Origin: Gambelia wislizenii
Taxonomy: Eukaryota > Chordata > Lepidosauria > Squamata > Crotaphytidae
DNA length: 64,000 bases
Direction of reading: 5' to 3'
Assembly: GCA_030847615.1 (NCBI GenBank)
Contig: JAUMIR010000001.1
Span: 183,725,001 to 183,789,000, forward strand
Notes under the pieces: generated by a model
What the model was told of the DNA's origin: nothing
Seen by the model: only the letters and a program-made list of their open reading frames with translations
Database searches by the model: none
Part shown: one piece after another, positions 1-10,447 of the stretch
Position numbering within the stretch: the stretch's first letter is position 1
How the letters are laid out: each line of letters starts with the position of its first letter
Made by a program: the position numbers and the translations under genes

Positions 1-1
1 T

Positions 2-115
2 AGGGCTGGTGCACAGAAGAAATTAGCCAATAGCATTGAAGTTGACACAAGTGAAAAACTGAAAGCAAAGGCTGCCTTTTCTAGATGGCAACGTTACCCC
101 GTCGTTCAAAAATAA
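2..115 (+). other. Short open reading tract of unknown nature
   Basis: An open frame enters from the window edge and runs about 37 codons to a TAA at about 113-115. It is lysine- and alanine-rich and ends in PVVQK. It could be the 3' end of a coding exon or retrocopy lying mostly outside the window, or chance. A pyrimidine-rich AG follows at about 144, but the frames after it close quickly. I do not recognise the protein. Confidence 0.2.
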
Positions 116-1905
116 TGTGCTGCACTGACTGTCTTCTCCTGCAGCCCTCAGGCTCAAGAAATAGATTGGACAAGGCTCCTGCAGCTGCTGGAGCAAAAGA
201 CTGATAAAAACGTTGGAAAGTGTCTGGCAAAGAATGTAGTTGTGCGTTGAAAAAGGTGTAAGTGGATGAATGCAGTGGAGCAGTGCTCGCAGACTATCTG
301 ATGTGGGGGACCAGTAATTTTTCTCTCCCCAATGTGCTAGGCAGTAGCATCATATTTATGTCCAGTGGCTGCAGCTGCTTCTTTCTTTCATGGAAATTTT
401 GGGAGGGAGAAATAACTAATGGCTCAGGGACTTGCACCAGTCCAAGCACCACCCCTCTGAGTAGCACTGCACTAGAGCCTTATTTTCTGAATGTTTTTTT
501 TAAAGTCATAAGTTAAGATGAAGATGGTATTCCATCCAAAGAAGAGTGGGACCATGAGATGGATTGGTGTTTATTACTAAAGAACACATTTGGTGGAAAC
601 GGAATAAACACTGATTTTTATTTTTAATGGTGGGATGCTGCTGGTCAGGTAGCAGGGAGTGAATGGTGGCAAGGTTTTGGAGAACAGAGTTGTGCATGTT
701 GTGTGGTCAGCCCAGAGTCCTCTCCTTGCCTGGTGCTCTGAAGCACAGTACATGTTGTCCCATCACTAGAAGTTTCCGAAGTAGGATTCATGTGCCAGTC
801 AGGTACTTGGAATGCTGTGATATTTCCAGCCCACCCTCTTACTAAACTGGAGGGGATGCAGTTGTACCCACTGACCTTGTAATATGGAGTTATTTATGTA
901 TTTGGATGGAGAGTCATATCTTTTTGCTTTGGTGAATTGTGAATGTTGCAGTCCTGCTTGAATCTGAAACACAAGTTGAAATAGTGCTTGAAACTGTTCA
1001 AGTGGGAGCAGGAGGTGTCCACAGGTAGTTCTCAGAGTTTATTGAAAATGGCCCCTCTTGGGATTAATGGGGAGGCAGCAAATAGCAATAAAGTTTGCTT
1101 ACACTTACATCCTGCTCATACCTGCCTAGGAACAAGTCTCACTGAATTCAATTGAGTCATTTATTTATTTATTTATATTGCTCTGAGTATGCATGTATAG
1201 GATTGCATTGTTAGCCTAGTTTGGTCCAAAAAGCATTGCTAAATAGTGATTTTATATTTATACCAGGGCTAGGCTGAATTTGAAGGTTTGCATCCAGTGT
1301 AATAATAAATTACTGTGATATGACCAACTGTAAACATTTATGGCTTGTGGACTACCATCATTTCCAGTTGGAGACCACCCCTCCACCCAGCCTGGTTCAT
1401 GTGCTGCAATTGGGGACATGTGATTCTTAAAGAGTTTTAACAAATCCATGCAATATGAGCAAACGTCCAGCTGATGTGGCACATGTTCATTCCTCCCAGC
1501 ACCATTTTCCTGATCATAATCCTCCTCTTCCCATCTATGGAAATAAGAGTACCTGCCAATGTTCTGTCTTAACTGTTCCTACTCCACTTCTGTTCCTTCC
1601 ATATATTCACCATATTTTGCATATCTTTCAAACTTCTCCCTCTTTCTTCTGTGCTGCTTGTCCTACTTATCCCTTTCTTAAATCCATTCTTTTGCAAAAT
1701 AACTAACTAAATAAAAATCTCTGTGTCACTGAGCATTTCCGTTTCCCTCTAAAATGTGTCATTTATGCTGCATTGTTGAACTCTATTAAAAATGCTTTCT
1801 TCCTTGCTACTCTTTAAGCTGAAAAATATTTCTGTGTCTATACCAGAAGGAATCCTTGTAGGCAGAACCTCTCGTCCACATCTTGTCTGCCTTTTCTTTT
1901 AAATA
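116..1905. other. Unassigned non-coding DNA
   Basis: No gene, RNA or recognisable transposon was found. It contains a short TTTA-rich run near 1157-1182. Small frames here have no splice signals or family motifs. Confidence 0.5.
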
Positions 1906-2127
1906 CAGGTCAGCCCCCGTATCTATGGATTCAGTGTACATGGTTTCACTTATCCATGCTTGAAAAAATAGGTTCTCTCTAGGCATTTCTGGGTCCTCCA
2001 ATGTGATTCTATGACCAACCTCTGGCATTTGTCTCATTGAAAATAATGGGATTCCTTATTATCCACGGTTTCAGGTATCTGCAGTGTGTTTGTGTGTCTT
2101 GAAACATACGGATACAGGGTTGACCTG
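1906..2127. mobile_element. Tigger/pogo-like MITE (family A), TA target
   Basis: About 222 bp bounded by terminal inverted repeats: the left end reads CAGGTCAGCCCCCGTATC, and the right end read backwards gives CAGGTCAACCCTGTATCC. TA lies immediately outside both ends, as expected for Tc1/mariner-superfamily insertion. The interior resembles the copies at 5887-6107 and 7428-7693 and holds no transposase. It must have been moved by an enzyme encoded elsewhere. Tigger/pogo assignment is by resemblance to known Tigger-derived MITEs. Confidence 0.65.
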
Positions 2128-2345
2128 TACCTTGGCATTGTTAGAGATTTGTTGGTGTGTTGCTTGGAGTAAAATGCATATGAATACGCAGAGGACAGAC
2201 ACATGAACAGCATAGTGAAGGTGCTTATATGGAATATGCACAGAAGGAATAGTGTTATTGTTTGTGTGTCTCACATTAAAGCATTTCAGGAGGGAGGGAA
2301 TTCTGCCTGCACAATTAAAAAAAAGAGGGGAGTAACATCTTAGGT

Positions 2346-2432
2346 TGTGACATATTATTTAGTTATTTATATTTCACCTTTCTCCCAGTAATGGGAGTCA
2401 AGGTGGCTAACAACCTATTTATAAACATTATA
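2346..2432 (-). mobile_element. L2-like LINE 3' end fragment
   Basis: On the minus strand this reads as the usual reptile L2 3' end, a GGAGAAAGGTGAAATATAAA-type tail preceded by a short conserved stretch. No coding part remains. Confidence 0.45.
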
Positions 2433-4028
2433 AACAATACAAATTAAAATCTACACAAAGTCACAAACAAATGTATAAATATAAAAGTTATTTAAAAAGT
2501 GATTAAACAACTTGTAAGGTTAAAACATTAAATATTAAACAGCTATATACAAACCTTAAAAAACAGCACTGCACAGCATTAAAATCCTCACCCCAGTCGA
2601 TTTGTAAAAGCCTGATGGCATAAAAATGTTTTGGCTTGCTGAGAGAAGGAGAGCAATTATGGGGCCATCCTGGTGAACAGTTTTTGACGGTCATGTATTT
2701 AAATCTGTTCACCATACTTCACCTTATGAATATATGACACATTGTCACACATTATTAACCATGCATTAAACTGTGTGTAAACATCTTGTTGGTATACTTC
2801 TGTCCAGTTACAGAAGTGGGGGGAAGGGGCTCTCTTGTTAGAATAGATTCATCTAACTTCACCCCACCCCAGGAAATATTTTGAAATAGTGCAGTGGGGA
2901 CCCATATAGAACTTGGTAAAGAGAAAAGACCTATATGAATTAGCTGATAATTACATTTTTGGTATGGATTAACTCATGAGCCCATGAAGGGATGAAAGTT
3001 CCCCATCACCTAATTCTGTATGAGAATTATTTGCTACCTTACTGGTACAGATTTTATGTGAGATAAATAATCAAGTCAGTGTGTCTTGAGAGTATGTCCC
3101 CTAATTAGAGTAGACTTGGAAAGTAGACTTTTATTTCATGGAATTGGAGCCTCTGATTCTTTGTCCATATTCTTTGCACTGTGAGTGATTCATCTTTGTG
3201 CCTCCTCATGCCATTTCAGTGATTAATTCTTAATTCATTCATATCTAACTTAGTTATCTGTCACAACACAACCTGCCAAAAATAGATGTTCCACATTGTA
3301 TAATCCCAAAATAAAGATTACCACACTTTGGTTACTTTTTAGCAGAAATGTTCTTTTCCTGGCTCATATCCTCTGTAAGAGGTTGAAATTGTTGTAAACT
3401 CCCTTGTTTCCACCATCAGAGTCCTCTGCATTAGGTACTCCATAGAAGGAGATCTCAGCAAGTGTAAGTCTCCTGTTGAGTCTGTGTAGTGGCCATACCA
3501 GCAGAATACTGGAGCTCTGAGTGGAGTTGAGGTCATGGTCAGGAGGAGCGTAGCATAATCTAGATATGGGCTCACTCAGAGTTTGGTCCTTCCAGTGAGG
3601 TATGATATTCATGGACTCAAGAATGAGAGTCAAGGCGGATAAAGCCCCCCCCCCCCCCAGCAAGACTAGGCTCAGGGTGTCTATGCCAGCACTCTGAAAC
3701 AATCAGGCAAATTGAACTAAGTATTATAGCTGAGTCTCCTTAGGAATTGTCAATCAGAAATGTATCAAATCATCAAGCACACACACACACACACAACTAT
3801 TAAGGGCTTGACTATACCAGCACATATACTCCAGGTACAGAGTGGAGTATTTTGCCCTGGAGCTGTGCTGGATCCAACCCATTAGGGCCACACTTTATGT
3901 GGAGTGATCTGGTGTCATATGTATGTCTGCACAGCTACCCAGCTTTGTTGTCTTTTATTCCTGCAGGTCCTCTGCTGCCACCTTCATCCTAGCCAAGCCC
4001 CCCCCCCCACTGCCAGAGCTATGGTGAT
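2433..4028. other. Unassigned DNA with simple repeats
   Basis: No gene was recognised. It contains a C run near 3646-3658, a CA repeat near 3777-3795 and a second C run near 4000-4008. Overlapping minus-strand frames around 3340-3700 have no family motifs and look like chance. Confidence 0.5.
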
Positions 4029-4458
4029 GCTGGCTGTGATGTTTCCCAGGGGGAGTCCTGCCGTGCAATCAAGGAAGAGGGGGGTGAGATCGCTGGCTGT
4101 GACATTTCCAGGAAGTGTCTGGCCATGCAATCAAGGAAGAGGAGAATGAGATTGCTGGCTGTGACATCTCCAGAAGGTGTCCAGCCATGCAGTGAAGGGA
4201 GGAGGGGTGAGATCCGTTGGCTGTGAGGTTCCCAGGTGGTGTACCACCATGCGATCAAGGAAGTGGGGAAGAGATGGCTGGCTGTGATGTCTCCAGGAGG
4301 CATGCAACCATGAGATCAAGAAAGAGGGGGTAATATTGCTGGCTGTGACATGTCCAAGAGGTGTCCCACCATGCAGTCAAGGAAGGGGAGGCTATCACAT
4401 GGTTAAGCCTCCCCCCGATCACATGGCTGGATGCCTCCTGAAGATGTCACAGCCAGCA
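4029..4458. repeat. 61-63 bp minisatellite with a final inverted unit
   Basis: Six direct units begin with GCTGGCTGTGA (or a one-base variant) at 4029, 4092, 4154, 4214, 4277 and 4338, a period of 60-63 bp. Each continues with a CCAGG-type stretch, a CCATGC stretch and a purine-rich end. A further unit at about 4409-4458 is in the opposite orientation: read backwards it again begins GCTGGCTGTGACATC. Overlapping frames on both strands are by-products of the repetition. Confidence 0.85.
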
Positions 4459-4948
4459 GCATCGTCACTAGCAGGGCTCTGCCCAGGGGATGCTTGGTTA
4501 GGGTGGCAGCAGAGGTCCAGGCAGGAAGACTTTTTCCCTTCCTCACCTGTGGCTGGGTTCAGTTGGGGAGTGGTTGGCAGGCAGCACTGGCCCTTTAAAG
4601 ATGGTGTTACTTGCTGCCCACCTGAATCTGGCCTGATCCAGCTGTCCACATGCAGCAACAGCCAGCAAAAAATTGCATTTTCTAGAGAACTCTGGAATAA
4701 AAGGGAACTTATTTTAATTCATATTACCAGCCAAAAGAACCAGATTCACCCTGGAACTGGCCTTGCATTGTGTAAACAGATTATAGCGGATATGGGGTGA
4801 GTCCGGGGTTTTTGGATAGTGTAGACAAGCTGTAAGACAGGTATTGTATTTGAACCCTCCCAGGAATAATAAGGGATGCATGCAACCTGACCTTTGCACA
4901 CTTGCTTGGGAATAAGTAGTAGTAGTAGTAGTAGTAGTTGTTTACTTA
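4459..4948. other. Unassigned DNA with a TAG trinucleotide run
   Basis: No gene was recognised. A (TAG)n microsatellite of about seven units lies at 4915-4937, just before the MITE that starts at 4949. Confidence 0.5.
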
Positions 4949-5248
4949 CAGTACGACCCCTGTGTTGGTGAGGATACTTTCCTAGACTTACTGCAGATAG
5001 TGAAAATTGTGGATAATAGCAAACCCTATATTTCTGGTGGAAGCATACCATAGGATCGTGCTGGAGGACTTCCAGATGCCTAGAGAGGTGCTCTGTCTAG
5101 ACATTTGGAGGTTCTTCAATGCAACTCTGCTCACCTACCATAGAATAGTGCAGGAGGACCTAGAAAATGCCGAGAGAGAGCGTATTTTTTCAGACATGGG
5201 TAAGTGAAAATGCAGGTACCATTCCGTCGGATATGGGGATTGTACTGC
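4949..5248. mobile_element. TIR MITE, divergent relative of family A
   Basis: Ends are CAGTACGACCCC on the left and, read backwards, CAGTACAATCCCC on the right, with TA outside the left end. The interior has a BATCG-type stretch CATAGGATCGTGCTGGAGGA that is the opposite-strand counterpart of a motif in the other family A copies. About 300 bp, no coding capacity. Confidence 0.55.
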
Positions 5249-5639
5249 ACTTAGTTTTGTAACATTAATGTATTATTTTGCCATTTTTTCAATGGTAGTC
5301 ATATTGTTGCCTGCTTCAGTTGATTGTTGTTATTTTAATGCAATGTATTCTCTGTTTCCATTGTTTTGTAAAATCGTACCTGCAAGTAGGCAGAATTAAT
5401 AATGACCCATCAGCTAATATTGAGCCCCACCACCACCATAAAACAGTTCAGGGGGCCCTGATAGCATCACACATGCTAAAGAAATGTAAAAATAAGACAC
5501 TACTTATGTCACTGTTATCATGTCACTGCTGTGTCTTCTCTTCCAGGCTAAATGTACTTTTGATCAGTCATCATAATGGCCCCCCTTCTCTGGATGCCAG
5601 TATTTTGCTTAAAAGGGGGCACCCATAACTAGATATGGT
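5249..5639. other. Unassigned DNA
   Basis: No feature was recognised. A plus-strand frame of about 100 codons at 5320-5628 has no motif, start context or splice signals to support it. Confidence 0.45.
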
Positions 5640-5886
5640 ACTTCAAATCCACTCTGGTTAATAGAGGAAAAGTTTTACTTCCCATGAACTGGACACTATC
5701 CTTCTATTAATGCAACTTAAGATTGTATGAACTTCCTTAGCATTGTACTGCTGGCTCAGGCTTAGCTTGTGATTAACTGAGACAGCTAGGTCCCTTTCAC
5801 GCTTAGACTGCTACCAAGCTAGGTCTCCCTCAGTTTCTACCTGTGACTTTTGGGTGGGTGGGTGGTAATCTGAATGTAACACTTTA
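5640..5886 (-). mobile_element. CR1 LINE fragment, left part
   Basis: Matches, with decay, the minus-strand CR1 text at about 29010-29170 in this window: shared phrases include ACTTCC..GAACTGGACACTAT and CTAGGTCCCTTTC. It encodes part of the CR1 reverse-transcriptase region but the frame is broken. It continues at 6108 after the inserted MITE. Confidence 0.55.
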
Positions 5887-6107
5887 CAAGTTGACCCATG
5901 TATCCATGGATTCGGTATCAACGGTTTCGCTCATCCATATCTGAAAATATGTGTCCTCTCTAGGCATTTCTAGGTCCTCCAGTGTGATTCTGTGATCAAT
6001 TTCCAGTGTTCTACTCATTGAAAATAATAGGGTTCCCTATTACCCAGAGTTTCAGGTATCCATGGGGGTCTTGGAACATATCTCTCATGGATACAGGGGC
6101 TGACCTT
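5887..6107. mobile_element. Tigger/pogo-like MITE (family A) inside CR1
   Basis: About 220 bp with degraded ends CAAGTTGACCCATGTATCC and, read backwards, AAAGGTCAGCCCCTGTATCC. The interior (CTCTCTAGGCATTTCTAGG and the following CCTCCAGTGTGATTCT) closely parallels the copy at 1906-2127. It interrupts a CR1 fragment, so it is younger than that CR1. Confidence 0.6.
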
Positions 6108-6370
6108 TATGTCTACTTCTTATCAATTTAATATGAGTTCCAGCTTAGTTTTCCAGCGTGTTTAGATTTTTGTCAGCTTAATCCTGCCTCCTGAAAGGTT
6201 GGCTGTCCCTCCTCCCTTCTTGGAATGTGCAGATTTGATAAGCAGACCCCATTTCCCTCCATTGAATTCACTTATAAAGATGTTAGAAAACACAGGGACT
6301 GAAATGGAGCACTGTGTCACTTTACTTTAGACTTCCCTGCCAGAGCCTGATTAATCAGCACTCATTGAGC
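6108..6370 (-). mobile_element. CR1 LINE fragment, right part
   Basis: Parallels the CR1 text near 29330-29440: phrases such as GCAGATTTGATAAGCA and ATAAAGATGTTAGAAAAC are decayed versions of the same region. Strongly diverged, so the boundaries are approximate. Confidence 0.4.
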
Positions 6371-7427
6371 TACAGTTTTACGAAGGGCCTCCAGGCCTCT
6401 CTTCCTGGTAGCCCTTCCATTCTTAAAGTAGGGCAGAGAGGGAGGTGTCCCATGAGCTGGACCCTGGGGAAGTTGCTAAAGCCCCATTAAGTATTTGTCT
6501 TGTGATCACTTTCATAGCTGTGTTATTAGGACAAGGGTGGACAGCCTTTTTGGCACAAAAGAGCCACATGTGACATTGCTGGGCAGCTGGGTGTGTGCCT
6601 CTCTATGTGTGCACTTAGGCGTATGTTGACTGATGGGAGCCTAATCACCCCATCACAGGAATAGGAAGGTGCACAGGAATAGCTCTCCTCACACAGCCAG
6701 TTTCCTAGGAGGATTGGGCTGCTGACCATTTGTAAGATGGCTGTGTGGTAAGCTAATGGCAGTGGGGCAGCAAGGAGAGCCATCCCCACACATCCCTGGC
6801 CATGGTCTTCCTGGGAATCCAAGGAGGGATGGCAACGATGGGTACCCACAGTGGGCCCCAGACTTCCCACTTGTGCATTAGGGTGGTGTGGGTGGCCTCA
6901 TTTTCCAGTCCCACGTCCTCTCTGGTACAGCTTTACTACTGCTCACTGGAATACTTTCTTAAAACATGATACAAAAAGCTTCACCTTGTAAATCATGCAT
7001 TTCTGGCTACTGGTATAATGGTCAGATGTTGAGAACATAGTGTGTAATCAGTGGTCCCTTGTCATGCCTTGAACATTTGATTGGGCTATGGAGGCCTTCT
7101 CCTTTCCCCTGCCCTCAATATTGTTGGCTGACTAAATGGAATGGCAGTCCTACCTTCCCTGTCTCGCCCTGGTGAAAGTATTGTGACTGCTGTTTGACTG
7201 GGTTTTCAGACTTTGTCTGAGAGGAATCCTGCAGTTTCTAATTGACTTGATTGTTGCGCTACTGTTCAGTAAATCTCTGACAGTATAAGTAGTGTATGGA
7301 CTTTTCTTGGGAGAATGGATATACTGTCTCTGTGTGGATAGCAAGGTGACACCACCATGCTGTTCTAGTGGACACATTGTTGGATTCATGCCTTCTATGT
7401 GAAATAATGCCATCTATACGGGTAATA
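6371..7427. other. Unassigned DNA
   Basis: No gene or clear repeat was found. A minus-strand frame of 114 codons at 6526-6870 has no recognisable motif. The stretch near 6533-6575 vaguely resembles a hAT-type terminus but no matching end was found. Confidence 0.4.
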
Positions 7428-7693
7428 CAGGTCACCACCACTCAGCCATATCCATGGAACCAATGTTTGCAGTTTCAGTTATCCATGGCTGAAAAAATAG
7501 GGACACATGACACAGAGTTGTACTGGAAAATGCCTAGAGGGGTGTCCTCTCTAGGAATCACTAGGTCTTCCAACAGAACTCTATGGTATGTTGGTACAAG
7601 AAGTCCTTCATTTTAATAGGGTTTGCTATTACCCATGGTTTCATTTATAAATGGTAAGTCCAGGAACGTTTCCCCCACGGATATAGGTTGTTA
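7428..7693. mobile_element. Tigger/pogo-like MITE (family A), diverged copy
   Basis: Begins CAGGTCACCACCACTCAG after TA and shares interior phrases with the family A copies (ATCCATGGCTGAAAAAATAG, CTCTCTAGGAATCACTAGG, ATTACCCATGGTTTCA). The right end, near GATATAGGTTGTTACT, is decayed. Confidence 0.5.
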
Positions 7694-9164
7694 CTGGGAT
7701 ATGATGCTGACATGGCAGTGTACTGTAGTTGCCATAGATGACTATTTTGCTTTCTTGCTGCCAAGAGTCCTTTCGTCTGAAACTAGATTAGGTATGGCAA
7801 AGAAAATGGGATTAACCAAACGTTCATACAGATTTCTCCAATTTATGGCTTGCAAGGCTATTAACAAAAATCTCTGAGTAGCTTTCAGTTTCTTGCCAGT
7901 GGGATGAAACTGCATATAAAAATACACCAAATGTTCATGTGGGATGAAAAAGCAAAGTTATGCAACATAACATGAAACAATGAAGGGAACAAAATTCAGG
8001 TGGGAGTCAGAGAAAATGGGGACAGAAAAGAAGATACATAGAGATTAATAGATTAGTAAGGAACAGAAAGAATGTCTAGAAAGAAAATAGAAGAGAAAAT
8101 ATGATGTAAATATGGTAAAAGTAAAATATAATTTGATACTTTCTTTTTGAATGGATATGAAAAAGGAAAGTGGAATGTAAAGGACTGATGTTGAATAAAA
8201 AAAAATTAAAGTAAAAAAAAGAGAGAAAATAGGGACAGAGACTTGCCTTTCCTTAAGCTCATACTGAATTGATGATAAAGAGAGATGTTAACATAGCAGT
8301 GCTGACATATTTATGTGATGAAACTATATGTTAACACTTAAATAGCAAAGCTGGCTTTGAGAAATTACTTCCATTTATCAGTAGATAGATATGCAATTTT
8401 TAAATGTTTCTGATTTAAATAAACATTTATTTGTTTAATATTTTGTCCTACTTTTCGTCCAATGAATGCAAGGTAGTGTACCTGTCTACCTCCCATACTT
8501 ACAGCAACCCTGTTGAAATAACTAAACTAAAAGATAAAGATTGAAGGAAGAGCTGGGTGTTAAGATTCATATCCTGGGAAGGCTTTGATCCCAAGTGTCA
8601 GGATTGATCCTGGAGGTGACCTATTGGTGCCAGTTTCAGTGTTTCTTTGTAACCTTGCTGTTAATTATGTTTTCAGTTTCTCTGTACTGCTTAAGGAGTG
8701 CTTTGTAGCATCTGTGGGGAAAAGGGAGTGTAATGGTTGCTGTGGAATGAGATAAGCCCAGCAGCTGCAGAGGCTGCCTGAGAACCAGGGAAAGTAGGAT
8801 TGTCTGGGAAGGACGGGTCAGGGGATGATGCCATGTTCCCTCTTAACAATGTTAAGTCACAATGTCTTCACATTGCTTCCTAATTATAAACTTATTTTAC
8901 TTTTTAAAGGACTTTAGAGGACTTTCTTTTATTAAGCGCTGCATTTCAGCTGGAGCAGATTTTAAAGCCCAAATCATTGTAACTTGTGTCTGAAATTAAA
9001 CCAAATGGCAGGGGCATCTCTCCTTGTAATACGAACAGGAATTTTAGTCATGTAGTTGCACTGAAATTTGCCAGGAATTGCTAATTCACCTGCATATAGA
9101 AAGAAATAGAATTACTTTCTGAGATGTGGCTACTCCAAGCAATCCTACTTGGTTGTTTCTAGAG
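7694..9164. other. Unassigned, partly A-rich DNA
   Basis: No gene was recognised. The purine-rich A-runs at about 7990-8230 (for example GACTGATGTTGAATAAAAAA) resemble the 3' untranslated end of squamate L1 elements, but no coding part is attached, so this is only a suggestion. Confidence 0.35.
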
Positions 9165-9353
9165 CAGGGTTTCTTAACCAGGGTTCCCCTAGAAGTAGGG
9201 CATGATTGATTGTCTGGCTACTAGGGTTAACTAGGGTTCCGGAAGAGGTTGCTGGAGGTTCCACAAGAGATTGTGATGGAAAAAATTAAACTTTTTAAAA
9301 ACTGTAGATATAAGAATTTGTATGCAGGGGTTTCCTGATACCTGGAAAGGCTG
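9165..9353. mobile_element. hAT-like MITE with perfect 8-bp target duplication
   Basis: 189 bp beginning CAGGGTTTCTTAACC and ending, read backwards, CAGCCTTTCCAGG. The 8-bp sequence TTCTAGAG is present on both sides (9157-9164 and 9354-9361). An 8-bp duplication with CAG termini is the signature of hAT transposons. There is no transposase, so it is a non-autonomous copy. Confidence 0.7.
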
Positions 9354-10139
9354 TTCTAGAGAGTTGTTTCTAGACTAGTCATATGGTAGTCTCGGCATTA
9401 CCATGGCGCTCCCCAGCTTGTTGGAAATACTTGTTAAATGGGAGCTTCCTAGATGGTTCAGTTCTTATTCCATACTCTATGTCTATGCTTTGCCTGCTCT
9501 CCTGAAAGGCGAAGTGACTCAGTTGGTAGACACAACCTGATCTTCACCAGGTACAGCCCATACATTCTTTTGCTTTGAGGGCAATGGAACAAGTGGGAAG
9601 ATGGTTGGAACACAGGTTGTGAAAAACAGGGGATGAAGGAATTCAAACACCAGTGAAAACTTGGCACAGTGTAGTGGTGATATGGGCAAAAAAAAAAAAA
9701 ATAGTTATTCTCCACTATTATATCCTTTCAGTATCATCCAGTGGAATTTTCCCATCTGGTATGATGCCTTTTGAAATCTGGCCCTTAAGAGTTGTGCTAG
9801 AATCCTTGATAGCACACTATTATATGTTTGCAAGACATTGTGAGGGTGGTGTTTCCTGTACAGGTCCTTTTCAGCAGTAGCTCCTTGATTCTGTAATTCC
9901 CTCCCCGAGAAGTCAGATTCATCGGCCCTTTCTTTGCCTTTCTTTTAGTTGACCATGAAGACTGGTATAACTAGGATGATTTTTGGCGGGTTGGTGGGTT
10001 TTAATAGTTCTGTTCCACACCCTAGATGTTTGTAAAATGTGTTGGCCCTTTTAATTTTTTTTTTAAATAAGAAATTGTAAAGTTGAATTTTACTTTTTGG
10101 TCAGAAAAGCAGTTGTGTAAATATTTTAATAAAATAAAG
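9354..10139. other. Unassigned DNA
   Basis: No gene was recognised. Short A and T runs only, such as that near 9689-9702. Confidence 0.45.
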
Positions 10140-10447
10140 TACTTGTTTTGATTTGGATTCCACAACTAATGCAGCATTATTAGCAGAAGTATCCAGAGCA
10201 CCATCTGGCCTGGTTTTATTGGATTACTTTCAGTTATTGGAGCCTGTGGACATGGGCAAGACACTTATGTCAAGTGCTCTGGCCTCTAGACTATTTTGGG
10301 AATCAATTAAAAGTACTGGCTTGAGGTTAAATGGTTTGTGACATATTTACCTGAGAGACTGTCTACTTCTATATGTATCTACCTGGACCTTCAGGTAGTC
10401 TTCTGAAAACATTCTCTGAAGGTTTAAGATCAAATGGCTTGGGGCAT
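10140..10447 (+). mobile_element. L2 LINE, C-terminal coding fragment (left part)
   Basis: The end of this stretch reads as the L2 ORF2 C-terminal region (pattern LNGL..IYLRDCLLLYVS) with an in-frame stop between LNGL and HIYLRD. The part before 10300 is open but only weakly recognisable. The unit at 10346-10447 recurs twice at 12153 onward, on the other side of an LTR-type insertion. Confidence 0.55.

Noticed and set aside
4019..4319. Overlapping repetitive frames on both strands
   Set aside because: Produced by the 61-63 bp minisatellite.
6526..6870. 114-codon minus-strand frame
   Set aside because: No motif, no splice sites, no repetition; expected by chance in this length of DNA.
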